DNA from: Bacteroidales bacterium
GTDB taxonomy: Bacteria; Bacteroidota; Bacteroidia; Bacteroidales; F082
Reading direction: 5' to 3'
Assembly: GCA_017553625.1 (NCBI GenBank)
Contig: JAFZKP010000012.1
Location: forward strand, 1-45,843
DNA: 45,843 nt
Shown here: positions 1 to 7,531 of the stretch, piece by piece
Numbering within the stretch: the first letter of the stretch is position 1
Layout: each line of letters starts with the position of its first letter
Translations under genes and position numbers: made by a program
The notes under the pieces: model-generated
Told to the model about the DNA's origin: nothing
What the model saw: the letters and a program-made list of their open reading frames with translations, nothing else
Database searches by the model: none

Positions 1-1
1 A

Positions 2-148
2 CAGCAGGAGCAGCAACAGCAGATGTCTAAGGAAGACGCGGAAAGGATGTTGCAAGCCCTTGAGAATCAAGAAAAAGAGACTATGGACAAGATGAACGAG
101 GCGAAGGCTGCCAAGATGCAGAAACGGAAAATACAAAAGGATTGGTAA
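2..148 (+). CDS. batC: C-terminal end of a BatC-like TPR protein (partial)
   Basis: Only the last 48 codons are inside the window; the reading frame is open from base 2 to the TAA at 146-148. The visible tail is glutamine-rich, then carries SKEDAERMLQALENQEKET and ends in a lysine-rich stretch closing with KDW. A charged tail of this kind, with the EDAERxLxAL pattern, is what I recall from BatC proteins of Bacteroidetes, TPR proteins encoded between batB and batD. The identification rests on this tail plus the position directly upstream of batD and batE. The TPR repeats themselves are outside the window, so the call is likely but not proven. Confidence 0.68.
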   Translation, partial: QQEQQQQMSKEDAERMLQALENQEKETMDKMNEAKAAKMQKRKIQKDW

Positions 149-206
149 AATGTGCTGCTTCGCAGAATGTGCCGCTGACGCGGAATGTGCTGCTTCGCAG
201 AATGTG
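149..206. repeat. Two-copy 23-base direct repeat between batC and batD
   Basis: The same 23 bases, starting AATGTGCTGCTTCGCAG and ending AATGTG, occur at 149-171 and 184-206, so the period is 35. Each copy contains a small hairpin (CTGC-TTC-GCAG). The repeat fills most of the 82-base gap in front of batD. No coding role is visible; it could be a slippage duplication or a small protein or RNA binding site. Confidence 0.8.
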
Positions 207-230
207 TGAAAATGTGATAATTATAAGAAA

Positions 231-2066
231 ATGTGTTTTAATATGAAAAGGATAGGTTTTATAGTTTTGATTTTGATGACGGCATTCGCGTTGAATGCCC
301 AGGATGACGTCAGTTTCAAGATAAAATGCAAGAAACAGGTCGTTGTAGGGGAACAGTTTCAGGTTTCCTACGAGCTGAGCGGTGACGGAAAGAATTTCGA
401 GGCTCCAGATTTTCACAATTTCGAGCTGATTGGAGGTCCGTTCTCTTCCTCAAGTTCCAGCGTCCAAATCATCAACGGCTCGGTGACGAAGTCAAACACC
501 CACACCTATTCTTTTTATCTCAGAGCCATCAAGGAAGGAAAATACACTCTGCCTGCCGCCTCCATTACCATCAACAAGCAAAAGGTAAAAAGCGACACTT
601 TTGAAATCGAGGTCGTGAAAGACAACAGCGTTGTCTCAGGAGGCAAAGGAAATCCAAGCGCTTCGTATGAAAACACAAAAGACGTGCTTCTCGAGGCAGT
701 CCCGAGCAAACGAATCGCATACCTCGGCGAACAGATAACCTTGACCTACAAGATTTATTACACTATACCAATCTCACAGCTCTCGATTTCAAAAGCCCCT
801 TCTTATTCTGGCTTTTGGACCAAGGACATCACCGACAACAACGGCACTCTGCAGCAGTCGTCGATAGTGAAAAACGGGCAGGAATACCATGTCGCCACGA
901 TTCAGGAGATAGTGCTCATTTCGCAGAAGACAGGCATTCTCACCATCGACCCGCTTGATATAAGCTGCATCGCACAAATCAGGCAGGAACGCCAGACACA
1001 GAGAGGCTATGACCCGTTTGAAAACTTCTTCGGCGACATCATGGGGTCGTCGTACACCAATGTCAAGAAAGAGATAAAATCGCAACCCATTGACATTGAG
1101 ATAAACCCGTTGCCTGCACAAGACAAGCCCAAAGACTTCAAAGGCGCGGTGGGACAGTTCACGTTCACGTCTAAAATCGACAAGACCGAGATGAAATCAA
1201 ACGACGCTTTCACCGTGACATACACTGTTTCAGGCAAGGGCAACATCGAGCTCCTCGACCTCCCGAAGCCAAATTTCCCGCCAGATTTCGAGGTTTACGA
1301 CCCGAAAATCACGACAAACACAAAAAACAACACTTTCGGGATAAGCGGCACAAAAAAGGCGGAATACGTTGTGATTCCGAGGGTTTCTGGCAATTTCACC
1401 TTGACACCTACGGAGTTCTCATATTTCGACCCGGCAAAAAACAAGTATGTGACGCTGAAATCAGACGAATACGTTATAAATGTTGAGAGAAGTGCCAACG
1501 AAGGCAGCAGTGGCATCATATATGCGGGCGGACAGGAAGCAATAAAGGTCGTTGGCAGCGACATCCGCCATATCATGACAAAGGGCGAGCTCAGAAAAAA
1601 CGGCGTTTTGTTGTTCGGCTCCCCACTCTACTTTATCATTTTGGCTTCGCTTGTCGTGATTTTCGCGGCAGCACTTGTCATTTACAAGAGAGTCAATAAA
1701 TTCAATCAGAATCAGGTGCTTGTGAGAAATAAAAAAGCCACGAAGACAGCGAAGAAACGTCTGCGTAATGCTTACAACTACCTGAAAACGAAAGACCAGA
1801 ACCGTTTCTACGAGGAGTTTTCACAAGCGTTGTGGGGTTACATTTCCGACAAGCTCAACATTTCGCGTTCTCAACTCTCAATGGACACCGTCAAAGAGAT
1901 GATGAGCGACAAGAATGTGCCGGAAGACATTGTCAATCAATTCATTGACTTGCTCAACAACTGCGAGTTTGCAAGATTTGCGCCTGGCGACCCAGACAAG
2001 AAAATGGATGATTTGTACCAGAAAGGAATTGAAGTTATTACAAAAGCGGAGAAAAATTTAAATTAA
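231..2066 (+). CDS. batD: BatD, oxygen-tolerance / Bat complex membrane protein
   Basis: BatD is part of the Bat (Bacteroides aerotolerance) cluster; its exact biochemical role is unsettled, and it is thought to work with the VWA proteins BatA/BatB and the TPR proteins BatC/BatE at the inner membrane. The protein has an N-terminal signal peptide ending near ALNAQ (residues 1-24), a long periplasmic region of beta-rich repeats with the LxxPxxxxxxF patterns of the oxygen-tolerance family, one membrane segment at about 463-485, and a basic cytoplasmic tail of about 125 residues. Its 611-residue length fits the family. The ATG at 231 has an A-rich leader, as ribosome sites in this phylum do; the in-frame ATG at 243 (MKRIGF) would give a more typical signal peptide and is a real alternative. 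It is 12 bases from batE and surely cotranscribed with it. Confidence 0.9.
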   Translation: MCFNMKRIGFIVLILMTAFALNAQDDVSFKIKCKKQVVVGEQFQVSYELSGDGKNFEAPDFHNFELIGGPFSSSSSSVQIINGSVTKSNTHTYSFYLRAIKEGKYTLPAASITINKQKVKSDTFEIEVVKDNSVVSGGKGNPSASYENTKDVLLEAVPSKRIAYLGEQITLTYKIYYTIPISQLSISKAPSYSGFWTKDITDNNGTLQQSSIVKNGQEYHVATIQEIVLISQKTGILTIDPLDISCIAQIRQERQTQRGYDPFENFFGDIMGSSYTNVKKEIKSQPIDIEINPLPAQDKPKDFKGAVGQFTFTSKIDKTEMKSNDAFTVTYTVSGKGNIELLDLPKPNFPPDFEVYDPKITTNTKNNTFGISGTKKAEYVVIPRVSGNFTLTPTEFSYFDPAKNKYVTLKSDEYVINVERSANEGSSGIIYAGGQEAIKVVGSDIRHIMTKGELRKNGVLLFGSPLYFIILASLVVIFAAALVIYKRVNKFNQNQVLVRNKKATKTAKKRLRNAYNYLKTKDQNRFYEEFSQALWGYISDKLNISRSQLSMDTVKEMMSDKNVPEDIVNQFIDLLNNCEFARFAPGDPDKKMDDLYQKGIEVITKAEKNLN

Positions 2067-2078
2067 TCAGTTTTAAAG

Positions 2079-2837
2079 ATGAAAAGATTATATATTTTGA
2101 TATTTTTGATGGTCACGGCGTTTGGAATTAAATCGCAAACCATTCAGAATCAGGAGTTTGAGAAGGCAAATTTCTATTATAACGAGAGCAAATACGACAC
2201 TGCGCTAATGGTTTACGAAAAGATTCTCGATGAGGGATTTGTCTCCGCACCTTTATTATATAATATAGGTAACACCTATTTCAAGATGAGAAACTATCCG
2301 ATGGCGATTCTCTATTATGAGAAATCTCTCAAACTCGACCCTGACAACGAGGAAATCAAGCAGAATCTCACCATTGCAAACGCTCTCATCACCGATAAGA
2401 TCGAGCCTCTGCCTGAGTTTTTCATGACAAAATGGTGGAAAAACATAGGCAACAAATTCTCAGCAAACGGTTGGGCGACGATAAGCATCATTTTATTCGC
2501 AGCGCTTCTTCTCGCATTGTTCATCTACTTCACGACACGCACGGCAGGGATGAAAAAAGCGATGTTTTTCACCAGTCTGTTTTTGGTTCTGATATTTGTA
2601 TGCAGCATCTTATTCGCGGCGCAAAGATACAATTATCTCAACCAGCGCGACGAGGCGATTGTCATGACACCTACCATCACCGTGAAGAGTTCGCCGTCGT
2701 CGTCGGGTGTTGATTTGTTTGTTTTGCATGAAGGCGCGAAGGTCGAAATACTTGACAAAGCTGATAATTGGGACAAAATTAGAATTGCCGACGGCAGTGT
2801 GGGGTGGCTACCCTCGACATCAACCATAAAGTATTAA
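2079..2837 (+). CDS. batE: BatE, TPR and SH3-like domain protein
   Basis: Last gene of the bat cluster. Visible parts in order: signal peptide (1-20, ending KSQ), TPR repeats at about 25-95 (including the NIGNTYFKMRNYPMAILYYEKSL helix pair), two membrane segments at about 130-153 and 160-182, and a C-terminal SH3-like domain at about 190-252 ending in the typical GWLPSTSTIKY strand. TPR plus two membrane helices plus bacterial SH3 is the usual BatE build. In the family it is tied to aerotolerance and envelope stress in Bacteroides; that role is inherited from homologues, not shown here. The unit probably ends at the AT-rich hairpin just downstream. Confidence 0.88.
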   Translation: MKRLYILIFLMVTAFGIKSQTIQNQEFEKANFYYNESKYDTALMVYEKILDEGFVSAPLLYNIGNTYFKMRNYPMAILYYEKSLKLDPDNEEIKQNLTIANALITDKIEPLPEFFMTKWWKNIGNKFSANGWATISIILFAALLLALFIYFTTRTAGMKKAMFFTSLFLVLIFVCSILFAAQRYNYLNQRDEAIVMTPTITVKSSPSSSGVDLFVLHEGAKVEILDKADNWDKIRIADGSVGWLPSTSTIKY

Positions 2838-2853
2838 ATATCAGTTAATTATT

Positions 2854-2891
2854 ATTTTAGGAGAAAAAATATTTAATTTTTTTCCTAAAAT
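2854..2891 (+). terminator. AT-rich hairpin after batE
   Basis: ATTTTAGGA pairs with TCCTAAAAT and the pairing continues into A/T runs, giving a 15-bp stem with one G-U pair and an 8-base loop. It lies 16 bases after the batE stop and just before the promoter of the next gene. The T-run lies inside the 3' arm rather than after the stem, so it is not a textbook intrinsic terminator and may work in both directions. Confidence 0.5.
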
Positions 2892-2894
2892 ATC

Positions 2895-2925
2895 TTGTGG
2901 GGTTCAAAAATTTGTTGTATTTTTG
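2895..2925 (+). promoter_or_regulatory. Bacteroidetes-type promoter of the T9SS cargo gene, inside a hairpin
   Basis: TTG at 2895-2897, a 20-base spacer, then TATTTTTG at 2918-2925 match the -33 (TTG) and -7 (TAnnTTTG) boxes of the Bacteroidetes primary sigma factor. Transcription would start near 2932, about 30 bases before the start codon. The -7 box lies in an 11-bp perfect inverted repeat (GGGTTCAAAAA at 2900-2910, TTTTTGAACCC at 2920-2930). Confidence 0.55.
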
Positions 2926-2961
2926 AACCCTTAAAATGTAGTTAGTATATCAAATGAATTA

Positions 2962-5892
2962 ATGTCTAAATTACGTGATATGAAAAAAAGATTTTTACCG
3001 TTAAGTATGCTTTTGATAACCATGGTGTTAGCTCAAGCAAGTTTAGTGGCTAACGCTGCTGGAATCCAAGGAAAATACACTCCAAGGACAAGCACAGAAG
3101 CTACGTTTTCTTCATTTATGAAGAGCATTCGCGCAAATCAAGAGACCGGTTTGATTGATCCTGCATTATTAATTGCAGCACAGAAAGCCGATCAATCGAC
3201 AACTAAAGACGGCGAATTGAACTGGTTTGAAACAGGACCGGACAACTTCGGCGGCCTCACAAGAGCCATTGTTTACGACAAGAACGGCAATGTTGTGATC
3301 GGAACAATGGGTGGTGACATTTTCAGGACCACCAACGGTGGCATCACATTCAAGAGAATCACCAACTTGAATCTCCCAATCAGCAGCATGGTCATCAACA
3401 ACAACGGCGACATATTCGTCGGAACAGGTGATGGTCGTGAAGCACATCTGTACAACGGCTTAAGCTACGTGGGATACGAGACAAGCTTTGTCGGAAATGG
3501 TGTCTACAAGATGGCATCAGGCTCAACAGAGTTGGTTTTGCTTGAGAGCACAAGCAATTGGGCTTTCGTCAATGAGATGGCAATCAACGGCAGCAAGATT
3601 TATGCTGCAACAAATGATGGTCTCATGCGCAGCACCGACAACGGTGAGACATGGACAAAAGTTTTGGATGGCATTATAAGAAGCGTCAAGGTCAACAACA
3701 ACGGCGACGTTCTCGCAGCAACAGACGTTGATGTCTACCTCTCAAAAAATGGTGGCGAATATACCAACGTGACTGCAAATCTTCCAGCAAACTCATACGA
3801 GAAGGTTATCGCAATGTCACCATCAGACGCCAACTACATGTACATTGCTTACCTCAACTATTCAAACAGCTACAGCACCGGCAACATTTATTTCACAAAT
3901 GACGGTGGTGAGAACTGGGATATTGCAGTGGCAGCAACAACCATGTACACTATTTTCGGTGATGATGCAAATTACAACGGTTTCATCGCTGTTTATCCAA
4001 ACAATCCTCGCAAGCTCCTCATCGGTTCAGAAAACTTATGGTTAGTAGAGGACGAAACAGGTTCTGGCGTCAACAGCTACAGACCAATGATGATTTCTGA
4101 AAGCAACTGCTCAGAATACACAGCAATAGCATACAACCGTTACATCTACCTCCACCGCGGCATTCAAAACATTGTTTTTGACCCGTCAAATGAGAACAGT
4201 TTCTATGTTGGAACAGTAGGTGGTGTTTACAAAGGCGAGTTTTCTGCAGGTTTGTATTCATACTCAAACAGCAACCGTTACTATCTCACAGATGACAACC
4301 ACACATCAGTGACACGTATGATGAGCGTTGGCGTTGGTGGTACATCGAAAGTCATCGGCGGCTGCCTCGACCACGGAACCATCAAGGTTGAACGCGACGA
4401 GGATATGAACAATATCACAACAGGCAAAGCCGTATTCCCGAACCCTACTGCAACAAACAACGCATTCGGTTACTACACCAAAGATTACGCTGGTGGTCCT
4501 TGCGCAGTGTCAACAATCGACCCTGACATCATCTTCGTTACAGTAACAGGCGCTCTTACTCCAGCCATTCACAGATCAGAGACCGACGGTGAAGACTATG
4601 ACCTCAACAACTTCTACACAGACACATTGAACAAGAATTCATTCAGAACACCTATAGCATTGCACGAATTCTACAATGATGCAAACAATCCTTACAACGA
4701 TCTTCAGGCTCCTATCAGAACTGTGAAACATGTTGGCGAAACAGTTTATGCTTACAGCCATCAGGCAGGTTTCCCTGTTGACCACGTCATCACAGAAGAA
4801 CCGATCCATGACGCAGAACACATGGATGAGTCAGGTGAATATGTTTGGATTCCAGGTGATACAATCAAAAACATTCACGACCCGCTCAGCTCAATCTATT
4901 TGTTAGCTGTCAAAGGTAGAATCCTTATGACAAGAGACGCTCTCATGTTCAGCAAGGAAGCTGAATGGGCAAAGGTTAGCGCAATCGAAGGTCTTGCAAC
5001 AGCAGTATCAATCAGCGGTGACGGTAATGTCGCAATGGTTGGAACAGCAAACGGCAACCTTTACAGATTGACAGGTCTCAAAGACGCTTACACAGTTGCT
5101 CAGGCTTGCACAGATTCAGCAGCTTGTGTTATCACAGTTGATATGGTTAACAACTTCAACAACCAGGCAGTTACAAGTATCGCATTCGACCCGAAGAACA
5201 ACGCCAACGTCATCGTGACATTGGGCAACTACGGCAACAGCGATTATGTGTTCAAGTCAACAAACGGCGGTGACTCATTCACATCAGCCAACTTCGGCAA
5301 CTTCCCAGTTTACTCAAGCATCATCGAAAAAGAAACAGGTTTGTACATCATCGGTACTGAAAAAGGTATCTACACATCAACAAACGGCTCATCATGGAGC
5401 AAGTCAGGCAACTTCTCAGCTCCAGTTATGGACATCAAACAGGCTGTTGTAGAGAACCGTGACGACAAGGTCGACGTCCTTTACGATGAGTTGGGTGTTC
5501 CTACCTACATCATCTATCCAGGTGTTGACAACGAAGGTATGATTTTCGCTGCAACATACGGCAATGGTATCATCGCTTGCGACACATACAAAGTCGGTTC
5601 AGACTTCGGTGTTGATGAGAACGAATACGACGACAGCAACGTTGCTTTGAATGTCTATCCAAACCCAGTGAAAGACATGGTTAACGTGAACATCACTCTT
5701 GACACAAGAGCAAACGTCAGCTACCAGATTTACGACCTCTCAGGCCGCATGGTTATGAGCAACACCCTCGGTTTCTATGGCCAGGGCGAGCACACCTTGA
5801 ACATTAGCGCTGAGAACCTCGAAAGCGGTTCATACATCATCCGCGTAAAAGCCGGTGACAAAGAAAACAGCGGTAAGTTCTTAGTATACTAA
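2962..5892 (+). CDS. Secreted T9SS cargo protein with Asp-box (BNR-like) repeats
   Basis: A 976-residue exported protein of unknown function. It has a signal peptide (MKKRFLPLSMLLITMVLAQA and on to VANAA, about residues 7-33), a beta-propeller-like body with at least four Asp-box type motifs of the form S/T-x-D/N-x-G-x-x-W/F (STDNGETW, TNDGGENW, STNGGDSF, STNGSSW), and a type A T9SS sorting domain from about residue 893 (VYPNPVKD ... YDLSGRMVM ... LESGSYIIRV ... KFLVY). Asp-box repeats occur in sialidase/VPS10-type propellers, but no catalytic sialidase set is evident, so I call no enzyme activity. After cleavage of the sorting domain it should be released or anchored at the cell surface. Start at 2962 is the longest ATG; 2980 (MKKRF) is equally plausible. 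It has its own promoter and a strong terminator, so it is monocistronic. Confidence 0.85.
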   Translation: MSKLRDMKKRFLPLSMLLITMVLAQASLVANAAGIQGKYTPRTSTEATFSSFMKSIRANQETGLIDPALLIAAQKADQSTTKDGELNWFETGPDNFGGLTRAIVYDKNGNVVIGTMGGDIFRTTNGGITFKRITNLNLPISSMVINNNGDIFVGTGDGREAHLYNGLSYVGYETSFVGNGVYKMASGSTELVLLESTSNWAFVNEMAINGSKIYAATNDGLMRSTDNGETWTKVLDGIIRSVKVNNNGDVLAATDVDVYLSKNGGEYTNVTANLPANSYEKVIAMSPSDANYMYIAYLNYSNSYSTGNIYFTNDGGENWDIAVAATTMYTIFGDDANYNGFIAVYPNNPRKLLIGSENLWLVEDETGSGVNSYRPMMISESNCSEYTAIAYNRYIYLHRGIQNIVFDPSNENSFYVGTVGGVYKGEFSAGLYSYSNSNRYYLTDDNHTSVTRMMSVGVGGTSKVIGGCLDHGTIKVERDEDMNNITTGKAVFPNPTATNNAFGYYTKDYAGGPCAVSTIDPDIIFVTVTGALTPAIHRSETDGEDYDLNNFYTDTLNKNSFRTPIALHEFYNDANNPYNDLQAPIRTVKHVGETVYAYSHQAGFPVDHVITEEPIHDAEHMDESGEYVWIPGDTIKNIHDPLSSIYLLAVKGRILMTRDALMFSKEAEWAKVSAIEGLATAVSISGDGNVAMVGTANGNLYRLTGLKDAYTVAQACTDSAACVITVDMVNNFNNQAVTSIAFDPKNNANVIVTLGNYGNSDYVFKSTNGGDSFTSANFGNFPVYSSIIEKETGLYIIGTEKGIYTSTNGSSWSKSGNFSAPVMDIKQAVVENRDDKVDVLYDELGVPTYIIYPGVDNEGMIFAATYGNGIIACDTYKVGSDFGVDENEYDDSNVALNVYPNPVKDMVNVNITLDTRANVSYQIYDLSGRMVMSNTLGFYGQGEHTLNISAENLESGSYIIRVKAGDKENSGKFLVY

Positions 5893-5910
5893 TAACGATA
5901 GAAATCAAAT

Positions 5911-5940
5911 AAAGAAGGCATCCGAATGGATGCCTTCTTT
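5911..5940 (+). terminator. Rho-independent terminator after the T9SS cargo gene
   Basis: AAAGAAGGCATCC and GGATGCCTTCTTT form a perfect 13-bp stem around a GAAT tetraloop, followed by ATTTTTATAA. It starts 18 bases after the stop codon at 5892. As the stem ends in T-runs on both strands it may also stop transcription of the small lipoprotein gene coming from the right. Confidence 0.88.
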
Positions 5941-5962
5941 ATTTTTATAAAAACAAAAAAAA

Positions 5963-6091
5963 TCAATATACCCTTTCTTTCTGAAACTGCCTGTATTCGC
6001 CATAAGCCGGGCACATCGACGAGTGTCGGCATGACGAGAGCAGCACCCCCAAGACAAACACCAATACCAATATTATCCCTATTTTTTTCAT
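5963..6091 (-). CDS. Small 42-residue lipoprotein, function unknown
   Basis: On the minus strand, ATG at 6091 to TGA at 5963 encodes MKKIGIILVLVFVLGVLLSS followed by CRHSSMCPAYGEYRQFQKERVY. The first 20 residues are a textbook lipoprotein signal with lipobox L-S-S-C; the predicted mature peptide is only 22 residues, starts with the lipidated Cys21 and holds a second Cys (C27) in MCPAYGEY. The gene sits between the terminator of the T9SS gene and the divergent ung promoter, in what would otherwise be a 281-base empty gap. A weak promoter candidate (TTTCTTTG read on the minus strand, plus coordinates 6119-6126) lies 27 bases upstream. I do not recognise the family with certainty. The clean signal peptide, basic start and absence of overlap with other genes argue that it is real. 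Confidence 0.72.
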   Translation of the reverse strand: MKKIGIILVLVFVLGVLLSSCRHSSMCPAYGEYRQFQKERVY

Positions 6092-6138
6092 ATAATTACA
6101 ACTATTAATTTCACACTACAAAGAAACGATTTTTTTTT

Positions 6139-6146
6139 TAATTTTG
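6139..6146 (+). promoter_or_regulatory. -7 box in front of ung
   Basis: TAATTTTG fits the TAnnTTTG -7 consensus and ends 27 bases before the ung ATG at 6174. No good TTG is found 19-21 bases upstream, so only the -7 half is supported. The in-frame TTG at 6144 lies inside this box, which argues against it being the start codon. Confidence 0.4.
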
Positions 6147-6173
6147 TACAAATTTTTCAAAATTTTTTTCGCC

Positions 6174-6863
6174 ATGGTTGAGATTAAAAAACCCGAAATA
6201 GAAAACGGCTGGTATGAGGTGTTAAAACAAGAATTCAGCTCCCCGTATTTCGCTGGAATCAAGACGTTTTTGATAGATGAGAAGCGTCAGCATGTGGTAT
6301 ATCCGCCGTCAAAACTCATCTTCAACGCGTTCAACCGCACCCCTTTTGACAAAGTGAAGGTGGTGATTCTCGGACAGGATCCTTATCACGATGTGGGGCA
6401 GGCGCACGGTCTGGCGTTCTCCGTTCCCGACGGGATACAGCCGCCGCCGAGTCTGCGAAACATCTTCAACGAGCTGCACACCGACATCGGGATGCCTATA
6501 CCGAAAAGCGGCAATCTCGAGAAATGGGCTGACGAAGGAGTGTTGCTGTTAAACGCCTCGCTTACCGTGAGGGCTAACATGGCGGCGTCGCACTCGCGCA
6601 TCGGCTGGCAGCAGTTCACCGACGCGGCGATAAGAGCGTTGTCAGAGAAGAAAGAGCATCTTGTGTTTCTGCTTTGGGGCGCACACGCCATAGCGAAAGA
6701 AAGTCTCATCGACCACAGCAAGCATCTGATACTGAAAACAGTACACCCCTCCCCTCTTTCGGCAAGCCGCGGATTCTTCGGATGCAGGCATTTCTCGAAG
6801 ACAAACGAATACCTTATTAATAATAAAATAGAACCGATTAGGTGGGAAGCGATTATTAGTTAG
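6174..6863 (+). CDS. ung: Uracil-DNA glycosylase (family 1)
   Basis: Removes uracil from DNA by cleaving the N-glycosidic bond, the first step of base excision repair of deaminated cytosine. The 229-residue product shows the family-1 signature GQDPYH at 67-72 (Asp69 activates the water) and the C-terminal HPSPLSASRGF loop that holds the catalytic histidine and reads the minor groove. The motif LLLNASLTV is also typical. Start: the ATG at 6174 gives MVEIKKPEIENGW, matching the usual family N-terminus; the upstream in-frame TTG at 6144 falls in the promoter box. It is followed by rdgB after 37 bases made almost wholly of an 8-base tandem repeat; both genes act in nucleotide and DNA hygiene. Confidence 0.96.
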   Translation: MVEIKKPEIENGWYEVLKQEFSSPYFAGIKTFLIDEKRQHVVYPPSKLIFNAFNRTPFDKVKVVILGQDPYHDVGQAHGLAFSVPDGIQPPPSLRNIFNELHTDIGMPIPKSGNLEKWADEGVLLLNASLTVRANMAASHSRIGWQQFTDAAIRALSEKKEHLVFLLWGAHAIAKESLIDHSKHLILKTVHPSPLSASRGFFGCRHFSKTNEYLINNKIEPIRWEAIIS

Positions 6864-6865
6864 AA

Positions 6866-6900
6866 GTTAATCAGTTAATCAGTTAGTCAGTTAATCAGTT
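6866..6900. repeat. 8-base tandem repeat abutting the rdgB start codon
   Basis: GTTAATCA is repeated at 6866, 6874, 6882 (as GTTAGTCA) and 6890, with a fifth partial copy (GTT) ending at 6900, directly before the ATG at 6901. The array takes up nearly the whole ung-rdgB gap and thus the ribosome-binding region of rdgB. Confidence 0.85.
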
Positions 6901-7488
6901 ATGGAAAAGTTAGTTTTTGCTACGCATAATAAGAATAAATTAGAAGAAATAAGAAACATCTTGAAAGATTGGGATGTTGTCGGATTACGTGAAATAGGAT
7001 GTGAAACAGATATTATTGAAGACGCCGACGACTTGGAGGGCAACGCCAAGATAAAGGCGAATTACGTCACCGACAACTATCATCTGAACTGTTTCGCCGA
7101 CGACACCGGACTTGAGGTTGAAGCGTTAAACGGCGCTCCAGGCGTTTATTCGGCACGATATGCAGGAGAAGGCTGCTCTTATCATGACAATGTCGTGAAG
7201 CTTTTAAAAGCCATGAAAGGCATCACTAACCGCAAAGCAAGATTCAGAACTGTAATAGCATTGAATCTTAATGGAGAACAACACCTTTTCGAAGGCATTG
7301 TCAACGGCAGGATACTTGAAGAGGAACACGGCAACGGCGGATTCGGCTATGACCCGATTTTCCAGCCCGACGGATTTGATGACACCTTCGCGGAGATGCC
7401 AATGGAAACAAAGAACCAGATTTCACACAGAGGTCGGGCAGTTGCCAAGTTAGCGGAATTTTTAAATTTTTTGACAGACAAATCCTGA
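6901..7488 (+). CDS. rdgB: XTP/dITP pyrophosphatase (RdgB/HAM1 family)
   Basis: Hydrolyses non-canonical purine triphosphates (ITP, dITP, XTP) to the monophosphate and pyrophosphate, keeping deaminated purines out of DNA and RNA. The 195-residue protein carries the substrate-binding start [11 protein letters not shown] (residues 7-17), the acidic metal-binding [22 protein letters not shown] motif cut here into FADDTGLEV and [12 protein letters not shown], the GGFGYDPIF motif and the SHRGRA tail near the C-terminus. Length and motif order are standard. It follows ung and is probably cotranscribed with it. The start is at the first ATG, right after the tandem repeat. Confidence 0.95.
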   Translation: MEKLVFATHNKNKLEEIRNILKDWDVVGLREIGCETDIIEDADDLEGNAKIKANYVTDNYHLNCFADDTGLEVEALNGAPGVYSARYAGEGCSYHDNVVKLLKAMKGITNRKARFRTVIALNLNGEQHLFEGIVNGRILEEEHGNGGFGYDPIFQPDGFDDTFAEMPMETKNQISHRGRAVAKLAEFLNFLTDKS

Positions 7489-7496
7489 AATTTTTC

Positions 7497-7504
7497 TATC
7501 TTTG
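7497..7504 (+). promoter_or_regulatory. -7 box in front of the large T9SS gene
   Basis: TATCTTTG followed by C is a perfect TAnnTTTGc -7 box, 27 bases before the ATG at 7532. The nearest TTG (7471-7473) is 23 bases upstream, slightly more than the usual 19-21, so the -33 half is doubtful. Confidence 0.48.
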
Positions 7505-7531
7505 CAAGACTTTTCATAATCCTATGAAAAA

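Noticed and set aside
5926-6108. Plus-strand 60-codon frame after the T9SS cargo gene
   Set aside because: It begins inside the terminator hairpin and is antisense to the small lipoprotein, whose signal peptide is far more convincing.
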